Of a stretch of 64,000 bases of DNA, positions 58,901-64,000 are shown in pieces. Under the pieces are notes generated by a model. That model was not told the origin of the DNA, did no database searches, and saw only the letters and a list, made by a program, of their open reading frames with translations. Each line of letters starts with the position of its first letter. The stretch's first letter is position 1. A program made the position numbers and the translations under genes. The DNA is from Scalesia atractyloides (taxonomy: Eukaryota; Streptophyta; Magnoliopsida; Asterales; Asteraceae): positions 9,185,663 to 9,249,662 of the forward strand of contig CAMTDV010000009.1 of the NCBI GenBank assembly GCA_947069175.1, read 5' to 3'.

Positions 58901-61899
58901 GGAGTGTTCCACCAAGCCCATTGAGGGTAGGAGAAGTTGCTTGGGGCCCAAGTTTGTGGTGAAGGGTTGTTACCGCGGCCGCGGTTACCACGTCCTCGGC
59001 CACGTGCAGATCAGTTATAAAAGGGTTGGTTGTTGTAGGTATTTGATCCACTAGGAGGGTGTGGTTGTTGTTGGTTGTGGGAGGTTTGGTTTTGAGAGGT
59101 TGTAACATGAACGGACTGTGTGGTCTTTTGGCGGGCTTCTTGTCGAATAACTTCATCCTCTAACATACTCCTAGCAAGATCCCAATCTGCATTATTGGCG
59201 TTGATAAGAGAGGCATACTCTGCAGGCAGCCCCCAAACAAGTTGAAGCACAAGACGTTCTTCAGTAACCGGATGGTCCAAGTCCTTGAGCTGGTTCGCGA
59301 GATCTTTGAGGCGCTGACAGTAGTCGTCCAAAGACTTACAAAACTTGGTTTCAAGCGCCCCGGCCCGAGCCTTTTTGTTGCTCAGGTATATTTTTTCGAG
59401 CTTCACTCATGCATGGCGAGCCGTAGGGCCGCTTTCAAGAACCCGGGGCAAGAGGTCGTCGGACGCAGGGCTGTAAATCCATTGGAGAACGAGAGCATCC
59501 AGTTCTTTCCAGGATTGGTAATCTGCTGCGGTGGCTAGTGGCGGTTAGGATCCATCAATGTGATCGAGAACCTGATAAGCCACAGCGTGGAGCCGGAAAA
59601 GTTTAACCCAAGACGTATACGTAACCTTAAAGCCGTCGAGGGTACGTATCTTGGACTGCACGTTTGTTACTGAGTAGGCCGGGTGCAGATTTTTGGTGGG
59701 TTTATCGGAAGAAGATGACTCGGGGTCATCCTTTTTGTTATCGTCTGTCATAGGATAGATGTGCTAGGGTTTATGAAACAAAGGAAAGAGGCTGTCGAAA
59801 CAGCAGACAATCGGAAAAAAAAGGGAAAAAAGGAAGAGGATATTTAGAACCTAGGGCTCTGATACCATAAAAGTGGTTATGTATTGTATTTTCTGAATGA
59901 ATAATATGTTTACAAAGGATCCCTTTATATAGGGATTGAACCATAGCACTAAACAAGGAAACAATAATCATAACCTAATAACAATACAATTACGAATATA
60001 TGGAAACACAATCACAAGCATAATTCTCGGCTAATACAAGGTAGACCCAAATTGACTTTGAATGAGCGGATCAGGCAGATTCAGCTAGACTTCTATCTCC
60101 GAGGACACGGTCGCAGCAAGGTTTAAAAAAGCGGAAACGGCCTTGAGGCGTTTTCCCTTAGCTTCACGAGGCGTAAGCCTTGAGGCATTATTAAAAGAAA
60201 ATGAAAAATATATATAAGTTAGAATTTAGAAACAAAACAAACATCATAGATATGGTTCAACAAGCAAGGTTTAACATAAAACAAACATCATTAAATAGTT
60301 TAACAACCTAAATTAGTAATGTTATGACATTTATATATTATAGAACTCTTTTTCCTCCGCATTATCCTCAATGTTTTCATCAACCATATTTAGAGAAGAA
60401 CCGATTAGGTCGGAAATTGCTTGAGATGCGTGGAGAAGGATCTGGCTGCGTGCGATGTCGCTTCTGGCTGGGGCTTGATGCGTGGAGAAGAATCTGCTTC
60501 TGTGTTAGTGATTAAGCTTCAACAGGAGAACCTAATCGATGTTTTTTTAAGTCCACTAAGCACTAAATGGGTTTAAAAAGTCCTGAAAACTAAAATTATT
60601 TCAATTTTCACAAGGTCTTAAGTCTAGCGCCTAGCCTCTATATGCATCGGATAGCTGAGGCTTAGGTTTCAGATGACCCCCATGAGGCTAAGCATCTGAT
60701 ACGTTTTTTCATAGCCTCAGCCTAGCCGTAAGCATCGAGGCGAGCCTCAGAGAACCTTTTTAAACCATGGGTTGGGGATAGGACTATATGGAGGCATAAG
60801 ATTAAGGTTAAAGACTAATAGGGGGAGGGTACATGTTTGTCTTAACTTTGTCACAAGGGGTTATACCCATACTTTGGCAGCCTTTGCATGTTACCTTCAT
60901 TTTGTCTTCGTCTCAATATAATGTTTTTTCTATACTATTATACTTTTCCACCATTTTCTATACTATTATGCTTTTTTTTTATCTAATACTTAGATTTCAT
61001 GTGTCTGAATATGTTTTTTATATTGTTCATGTCCAGACAGGGTCTTGGAGTTGGGGGTCTCCATAGAAGCGACCTCTCTATCCTTTGGGGTAGAGGTATG
61101 GTTTGCCTACATCTCACCCTCCCCACACCCTACCAATAGCTTTGTTCTTGGTGGGATTGTGTTGGGTATGGTTTGTTGTTGCATTATAATCGGTTAACAA
61201 CAACATCATCGTCATCGTAGTCTCAGTAAACCCCACCTATAGCAAAGCTAAGGTAGGGTCTGAGGAGGGTAGATGTAGACAGCCTTACCTCTACCCCGTA
61301 GGAATAGAAAGGCTGCTTCCAGTTAGACCCACAGCTCGATAGTAGTTTTGTATCAAGCCTTGGACCTAAGGCACATAACACTCAAACAATCGGGACAGAG
61401 AGACCGATTGGTGCATGTACCCCCGTATCTTTCAGCTATCAACGCCACCACATGATGCATGATTAACCATCCGCCGCTTTTAACGTTATTTTCACGAAAT
61501 TAGTAAAATCACGTTAAAGTTAGTACCATTTCACTTTTGCCCCCCCGAGCGCCCACACATATATACATTATATGTGCACACCGCAAGCGGGGTAACAATC
61601 GGTTAACAACAACCCCTGATTTATATATATATTGTTTCAGGAACTACTATAAATGCACCTCAGCCGGATGTCCGGTTAGGAAACACATTGAAATGGCGGT
61701 TGACGGTTCATCAGAGGTAATACTAACATACAAAGGAATCCACGATCATGACATTCCCGCATCTACAAAAGACCAAGCTCCGCCTACTCTCCTTCTTCTA
61801 AATGCCGTCTCTTCACCTTCAAAGAACAACAATTCACAATCAGGCAAAGGTGAAACCGACCCATCAAATAGGGTACCCGATGACAAGATCAAAGCTTGA
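43700..61899 (+). CDS. WRKY32: Group I WRKY transcription factor, WRKY32-like, five exons
   Basis: Exons 43700-43934, 44011-44069, 46806-47347, 48898-49056 and 61641-61899 join in frame to 417 codons plus TGA. WRKY factors are nuclear DNA-binding proteins that recognise W-boxes (TTGAC[C/T]). The N-terminus is acidic. The first WRKY domain starts at W171 (WRKYGQK) with zinc ligands C191, C196, H219 and H221 (C-X4-C-X22-H-X1-H). A Lys-rich patch (KPPKKPKF, about 294-301) is a possible nuclear signal. The second domain starts at W317 (WRKYGQK) with C337, C342, H366 and H368 (C-X4-C-X23-H-X1-H). Two intact domains define group I. The phrases KSPSGSRSY, DVGISADGY and MVKGNPHPRNYYKC are what I recall as typical of Arabidopsis WRKY32. 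The last intron lies at the conserved PR position. All zinc ligands and frames are intact, so the gene is probably functional despite an 18.2-kb span. Confidence 0.85.
44011..44069 (+). CDS. WRKY32: WRKY exon 2
   Basis: 59-bp exon between tttattag and gtaaat. It restores the Gly codon and reads GLAEVPVQYEVRHDELEQLK, ending in phase 0. Confidence 0.75.
44156..45810 (+). repeat. Tandem array of ~320-bp units in WRKY intron 2
   Basis: About five diverged copies start near 44156, 44478, 44868, 45195 and 45543. Each runs through attgacatgataaagactttgct, cctttgtcaaac, cattttgatgtgtattt, gaactgcagaaatgttacc, attttgattttgga and caaagctgtttagaat, in that order. Each copy contains a ctgcag directly after a pyrimidine-poor stretch, so each supplies a potential acceptor-like word. 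After the array, gtgagaagggattactatac occurs twice (about 45817 and 45871) in a 55-bp direct repeat. Confidence 0.8.
46806..47347 (+). CDS. WRKY32: WRKY exon 3 (first WRKY domain)
   Basis: Begins after aactgcag in phase 0 with GSHQEALAVVIAQ and includes the whole first WRKY domain plus a Ser/Lys-rich linker. It ends ccgag in phase 2 before gcaagt, a GC donor. The nearest GT alternative (47352) would shift the frame and meet a stop in the next exon. Confidence 0.8.
47525..48103. mobile_element. hAT-type MITE rich in gggtat/atacccg
   Basis: TIRs are taaggatggcaa on the left and ttgccatccct(a) on the right. The flanking 8-bp repeats gggtcaac (47517-47524) and tggtcaac (48104-48111) match at seven of eight positions, as expected for hAT. 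Both arms are filled with gggtatacccg-like palindromic words. The centre is AT-rich. Confidence 0.75.
48364..48729 (+). mobile_element. Complete SINE in WRKY intron 3
   Basis: 366 bp flanked by a perfect 17-bp duplication, aaaaagttacccgtttt (48347-48363 and 48730-48746). It starts acgccctgcttgcggt and ends gcatgatgatg. The body gtagaggtaaggctgtctac is shared with the SINE fragments in this window. It is homologous along its full length to 61205-61596, which lies in the opposite orientation. Confidence 0.8.
48898..49056 (+). CDS. WRKY32: WRKY exon 4 (start of second WRKY domain)
   Basis: Completes an Arg codon from exon 3 and reads MKKSSSVSPGSVLKPPKKPK and onward to WRKYGQKMVKGNPHP. It ends cccag before gtgcgt, inside the conserved PR of the second WRKY domain. 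Confidence 0.85.
50209..50453. mobile_element. hAT-type MITE rich in GGTACC
   Basis: TIRs are tagggatgagct... and ...tgctcatcccta. A perfect 8-bp duplication ataaattg flanks it (50201-50208 and 50454-50461). The 245-bp body is almost entirely variants of cggtaccg, a self-complementary word, so it can fold in many registers. Confidence 0.85.
50950..51885 (-). pseudogene. Fragment of an unclassified plant TE-associated protein
   Basis: Frame 51885-51214 (223 codons) includes HVCHKACLDSFGKHAVHCRE and KYRHDLVRDVLFDIFRCASI, with Cys/His spacing that suggests a zinc-binding site, then LQPADILVFGWIGGKHACVD. After a frame break near 51214 the downstream sequence continues with HVFIPFAFDSFGFPAPEAVN and a stop. 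I recall similar proteins next to plant LINE-like polymerases, but cannot name the family. The first ~50 codons, Tyr/Ile-rich, look unrelated and may not be part of it. Confidence 0.5.
52695..52790 (-). mobile_element. SINE 3' half
   Basis: The plus strand reads gggtctggggagggtgtgatg...tacctctattccgagggatag...agtgagacccc, the complement of the conserved body of the SINEs at 48364 and 61205. The 5' part is missing. Confidence 0.6.
52791..53440. mobile_element. MITE with purine-rich arms, host of the nested MITE
   Basis: The left arm (actgtgttccagagttcac...ggaaggaaaggaaa) and the right arm (...tttcctttcttcc...gttaagtgaactcggtaacag) are loosely self-complementary around the element at 52975-53339. 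This suggests an older inverted-repeat element that was hit near its centre. Ends and class are uncertain. Confidence 0.5.
52975..53339. mobile_element. Foldback MITE with 10-bp target duplication
   Basis: TIRs start gagttaactg(c/t)cattttcgtccctgtgg and pair for about 120 bp with scattered mismatches. The perfect 10-bp repeat gtttttctta flanks it (52965-52974 and 53340-53349), which favours a Mutator-like origin. Confidence 0.8.
53890..54420 (-). pseudogene. RTE-type LINE fragment
   Basis: Minus-strand frame 54132-53914 reads LYGTYCWAIKKTQTRKLEVT and EMRMLRWMCGHTRLDMTRNE, the conserved C-terminal segment of plant RTE polymerases, ending in GKVEMVRSC. Overlapping frame 54202-54014 carries the upstream VGWCRWRAADKRFPTKLKKK-like part, so there is a frameshift between them. 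Confidence 0.7.
54430..54780. other. MITE-like spacer between RTE fragments
   Basis: Repeated aagcttgggctc, gagctt and agctcg words and an end reading gctcgactcatttacacttc resemble a degenerate hAT-type MITE. No second terminus was defined. Confidence 0.35.
55417..56916 (-). pseudogene. Copia reverse transcriptase and RNase H (long open frame, catalytic residues changed)
   Basis: 499 codons without a stop. RT begins at ETWDLVPRP and includes YKARLVVNGKSQTVGIDCED. Motif A reads QLYVKNAFLHG where the family has QLDVKNAFLHG, so the first catalytic Asp is Tyr (56638-56640). The YVDD box reads YVDH (His codon 56374-56376). RNase H keeps YSDADWGG, SSAEAEYRG and VFCDNVSAV, and the frame ends shortly after ADIFTKGLS. 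The frame stays open but the polymerase should be inactive because metal-binding residues are replaced. Confidence 0.85.
57045..58703 (-). pseudogene. Copia protease-integrase segment (catalytic Glu changed)
   Basis: 552-codon frame. The protease active-site segment MDTGATSH is present in another frame near 58640-58615, so a small frameshift separates it from the rest. The pre-integrase zinc region reads WHDCLGHPG...LCHSCQLSNSKR. The integrase core retains HCDLWTSP (first Asp) and FQCDLGGEF (second Asp). The third position reads QNGRAKRMIRR where the family has AER; the codon is AAG (plus strand ctt at 57756-57758) instead of GAG. A Pro/His/Thr-rich tail follows. Continuity with the RT frame is lost between about 57045 and 56916. 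Confidence 0.8.
58704..59751 (-). pseudogene. gag: Copia gag with stops
   Basis: Starts at ATG 59751-59749 (MTDDNKKDDPESSSS). The same frame meets TAA near 59533-59531, then TGA near 59410, then TGA near 59010. The segments between encode the UBN2-type gag core (LDDYCQRLKDLANQLKDLDH, VLQLVWGLPAEYASLINANN). The C-terminal part is Pro/Gln/Tyr-rich with an RGRGRGNRGRGN stretch near 59000. The second stop sits where a Trp is typical (HA-stop-VKLEKIY), consistent with a TGG to TGA change. Confidence 0.75.
60120..60770. mobile_element. MITE-like repeat with gtttaaaa ends
   Basis: The left end ggtttaaaaaagcggaaacg and the right end ...cagagaacctttttaaacc are inverted. Both arms contain gaggcg / cgcctc and aggcttag-type words. 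The centre (60230-60560) is unrelated to the arms. Target duplication not resolved. Confidence 0.45.
61036..61177 (+). mobile_element. SINE 3' half with TTG tail
   Basis: gcgacctctctatcctttgg...ggtttgcctacatctcaccctcc and ends ggtgggattgtgttgggta followed by a short TTG tail. It lies directly before the target duplication of the full SINE at 61205, in the opposite orientation. Confidence 0.6.
61205..61596 (-). mobile_element. Complete SINE in WRKY intron 4, inverted relative to the intron 3 copy
   Basis: 392 bp flanked by a perfect 17-bp duplication, aatcggttaacaacaac (61188-61204 and 61597-61613). On the minus strand it starts gttaccccgcttgcggtgtg and ends in a gat/ttg-rich tail. It is homologous over its full length to 48364-48729. 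It ends only 44 bp before exon 5. Confidence 0.85.
61641..61899 (+). CDS. WRKY32: WRKY exon 5 (end of second WRKY domain, stop)
   Basis: Begins after attgtttcag, completes Arg332 and reads NYYKCTSAGCPVRKH through the H-x-H of the second domain, then a Ser/Asn-rich tail ending DDKIKA and TGA. The upstream open frame before 61641 is intronic SINE sequence. Confidence 0.85.
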
Positions 61900-62070
61900 A
61901 GAAGATTTTCATAAGTTGATTTTAGTTGCCTACCGGTATGTTCAAACATTGCCTTTTAGTTAAATAAATTCCAGGTAGGTAGATCTGGTGGGTTTGGTTT
62001 AACTAATGTAGGTTGTAACTTTCGGAAATTGTAGTTTTGAACTTTTATGAGTAGACTCGAGTACTGATCG
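61900..62070 (+). other. Probable 3' UTR of the WRKY gene
   Basis: The sequence after the stop is AT-rich and contains an aaataaa-like signal near 61961. The true poly(A) site cannot be placed by sequence alone. Confidence 0.4.
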
Positions 62071-62985
62071 GCCATTGTGGTATAGGGTACACTTAATTAA
62101 AAAAATGGTGTTAGCTGGTTACAACCGAGCTAGATATGCACACAATGACAAGACACCAGTGTAACCGGTCCCTCTAGGATGTTGTTAGGACTGGTCATCT
62201 TGCATGGACCAAGGGTGTGCAAACCGGATCGGACCGTACTGACAAAACTGAAAAGCATACCATGGATCTTAATAGGAAAATCCGGAGAGTTTATATTCAT
62301 ATCAAGTTCTGGGACCGAAATGTGAGATTCCGAACTGGTGTTGTGATGTCTGGGTTTCAGTCGTTATTTGTACCTTTTAGTTTGGTCTGGTTCGGTTTTA
62401 ACCTAAACAAGAGTTGTTTATATACATTGTATATAACCAAAAAAACACCTGGCGATGTCTAACAGAAACAAATCCAACAAAAATCATACAATCTTAGTGC
62501 ATTTTACATATATATTTATATAACAGAGAACACGTGAAAGCTTTGGGTGTTTTTGAGCTCTCAAACAGAAACCCCATCTTACCACAAGCTTTTAATATGG
62601 CTGTACCTATTCTTACCACAAGTTTATTTGATTGTGAGCATGTCATTTCGTGTGACCTCCACCGTATATTACATAAATTTTAAAGTGTTAATGCTAGCTT
62701 AAGCTGAACCAATGTAAGTTTGAGTTTGGCTCCTTAATTCTCTTTATTATTAGAAAAATTGTAACAAACATATAAATACAAGTGTTAATTTGAAAATAAA
62801 GTACTGAATTAATAAAGAGTCCTTAAGAGATTGTTCTGTCATGTTTGATTTTATCAAGGGAATTTTTTTAGATTAATCTGCATCAAGCTTATCATACATA
62901 ATCTTTCATTCTTATGATACTATATATAGCATGCACACAAGACGTACTAAGGCCAATCTTTTCCTTTATTGTCATTTGATGAAGA
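62071..62985. other. Intergenic stretch
   Basis: No gene. 62213-62410 contains gtgtgcaaaccgg at one end and gtttggtctggttcggtttt at the other, resembling a decayed hAT-type MITE without clean ends. Confidence 0.35.
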
Positions 62986-62987
62986 AA

Positions 62988-63060
62988 GTGCTCTTAGTAC
63001 AATTCGGTAGAACACTGGTCACCAAAACCCAATGTCGTAGGTTCAAATCCTACGACACGT
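62988..63060 (+). pseudogene. trnW: Decayed plastid-type trnW(CCA)
   Basis: gctcttagtacaattcggtagaac, caccaaaaccc (anticodon cca) and gtaggttcaaatcctac follow the order and spacing of plastid tRNA-Trp. The T-arm is perfect. The anticodon stem has two mismatches and the acceptor stem is largely unpaired, so it should not be functional. It could come from plastid DNA directly or from the plastid-derived trnW of mitochondria. Confidence 0.65.
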
Positions 63061-63610
63061 TACCACTCTTTCATATGACAATATAACAAACCAGTCATTT
63101 TGATCAATGATGCTGATACGTTGATTACCTTGCAAAGCCTTTACTTATATTGTTATTATAAACACTTTTTTTAATTAAAAAATTCAAGAGTTTGTTTTTC
63201 GACCCGTCTCATCCATTTCATCTTAACATATATATATATATAATAATTTATATGTTAATGGATGATAAAGAGGTTTTTAATTATTGCAATAGATGTTTCT
63301 GGTTTGAAGGAAGATTGATGTGTCTCAAAGGGGACAGCCATATGTACCTTTACAATCATCAAGTCCATTGATTTTCAGTTGGCCACTGAGCAGAAATGTG
63401 ACAAGATCATGGCAACTCTCATTTAAGACCATGTCTCATATCTGCTTAACACTATTCAACAATGGTACACAATGCATAACGTACAACTCTAAATGGATTA
63501 CTATTTTGCCCACTCATATCATGAATCAACATTAAATGTTTTGTGTTGTGGACTTGTGGTAACTGATTTATAGTTTTCAGTGCCTATTTTTATCTTTTTT
63601 TAATCAAGAA
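63061..63610. other. Intergenic stretch
   Basis: AT-rich with a TA run (63228-63242). Short open frames show no recognisable domain. Confidence 0.4.
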
Positions 63611-63617
63611 GTATGTA

Positions 63618-63741
63618 TCGGTAGCCACTTGGCCTGATGGCATTAGCTGTTTAGCTGACTAAGTTGATGTCGGTTCAAGTCCTACAAAACGAGCATTAGG
63701 TGAACTTAGAACTATATTTTAAAGGGGTGTGTTTGTTGTTC
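63618..63741 (+). mobile_element. tRNA-derived SINE-like repeat
   Basis: A-box-like tggcctgatgg (63630-63640) and B-box ggttcaagtcc (63672-63682) are spaced about 32 bp apart, as in a tRNA-derived RNA polymerase III promoter. The element ends in gtgtttgttgttcc, a TTG-type tail. No target duplication was established. Confidence 0.5.
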
Positions 63742-64000
63742 CCAAAAAAACATCTTCATGTTTGTAGCTATGGGTACACTTGGTTGGAAATCCACTAAAC
63801 CCTATGTATACCCACCCCCCACCCCCGGGCATGGTGTAGGTCCCTCCACGCCCAAAAAGTGCTGCCATGTGTTGCTGAATAGGATACCCTCGCGCCTCTA
63901 GGACGTGGAGTGCTAGGAATGGTCTTATATACAAAACTATTTTCATTGTTGTCGTCGAATCGTTGTTTTGTAGCATCATTAGTGACAAGATGGGCTAAAA

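Larger units (their letters stand above)
55254..60036 (-). mobile_element. Ty1/copia retrotransposon with TA...TA LTR ends
   Basis: 4783 bp, flanked by caagg (55249-55253 and 60037-60041). The LTRs 55254-55422 and 59868-60036 are each 169 bp and differ at two positions (ccctgg versus ccatag near 55329). Their outer bases read ta...ta, not TG...CA. On the minus strand the primer binding site TGGTATCAGAGCC follows the right LTR (59851-59866), and a purine-rich tract ctgcgggggag precedes the left one. Gene order gag, protease, integrase, RT, RNase H. Although the LTRs are nearly identical, the coding region has multiple stops and altered catalytic residues. Confidence 0.9.
54790..60140 (+). pseudogene. 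RTE-type LINE fragment interrupted by a copia element
   Basis: 54790-55253 encodes, with several stops, the segment before and including KMRILRWMCGHTRLDHIRNE and GKGRLRWFGPVKRRRPVRST. The frame then stops at the copia insertion and resumes at 60042 (aggtagacccaaattgactttg..., GRPKLTLNERIRQ-like), ending near 60115. The 5-bp duplication caagg marks the insertion point. Orientation is opposite to the 53890-54420 fragment. Confidence 0.65.
49057..61640 (+). other. WRKY intron 4, 12.6 kb, filled with transposons
   Basis: The donor is cag|gtgcgt and the acceptor tgtttcag|g. It contains, in order, an hAT MITE, an unclassified TE-protein relic, a SINE half, a MITE nested in another MITE, RTE LINE fragments split by a copia element, a further MITE-like repeat, a SINE half and a full SINE. 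49057-50200 and 50462-50940 show nothing recognisable. Confidence 0.85.

Noticed and set aside
61537..61640. Apparent N-terminal extension upstream of the last WRKY exon
   Set aside because: It reads through the SINE and the polypyrimidine tract. The splice acceptor tgtttcag at 61633-61640 and the conserved PR intron position place the exon start at 61641.
62988..63060. Functional tRNA-Trp gene
   Set aside because: The acceptor stem is mostly unpaired and the anticodon stem has two mismatches, so only a relic is supported.

Overview
This is a 64-kb piece of a plant nuclear genome. The evidence is AT-rich intergenic DNA, a split gene with plant-type introns, and a dense stack of plant transposon families: Ty3/gypsy, Athila, Ty1/copia of Maximus/SIRE type, RTE LINE, PIF/Harbinger, Mutator-like elements (MULE), hAT MITEs and TTG-tailed SINEs. 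The style of the SIRE-like and gag-only elements and of the WRKY protein suggests a eudicot, possibly an Asteraceae. That placement comes from memory of family style and was not searched. Only one host gene can be supported. || Layout: 1-2534 is the 3' part of a long LTR. 2535-6218 is intergenic with two foldback MITEs. 6219-15976 is a Mutator-like element (220+ bp TIRs, 9-bp target duplication) into which an 8.4-kb gag-only LTR retrotransposon has inserted (7112-15506, target duplication aatat). Its 2.8-kb LTRs carry a regularly spaced series of tRNA-like hairpin modules, the most unusual feature of the window. 15977-20404 is a run of foldback MITEs and short repeats. 21063-26156 is a decayed Athila element whose 3' LTR holds a PIF/Harbinger derivative. 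26290-30205 has further PIF/Harbinger, SINE and LINE fragments. 30206-42870 is a large, decayed, minus-strand copia element (LTRs 381 and 388 bp, ORF3 downstream of pol, and an inverted foreign LTR plus leader in its 3' end). || 43700-61899 is a five-exon group I WRKY transcription factor gene on the plus strand. It encodes 417 aa with two WRKY domains and resembles Arabidopsis WRKY32. Intron 2 holds about five tandem copies of a ~320-bp unit. Intron 3 appears to use a GC-AG splice pair and holds an hAT MITE and a full SINE. Intron 4 is 12.6 kb, cuts the second WRKY domain at its conserved PR position, and has filled with transposons: an hAT MITE, a nested MITE pair, RTE fragments, a copia element with TA...TA LTR ends and mutated catalytic residues, and a second full SINE inverted relative to the first. 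|| The window ends with a decayed plastid-like trnW and a tRNA-derived SINE-like repeat. Apart from WRKY, every coding stretch belongs to a transposon and nearly all are broken. The biology to read here is nested transposition history, the structured modules in the long LTR, and how a transcription factor gene tolerates such introns.
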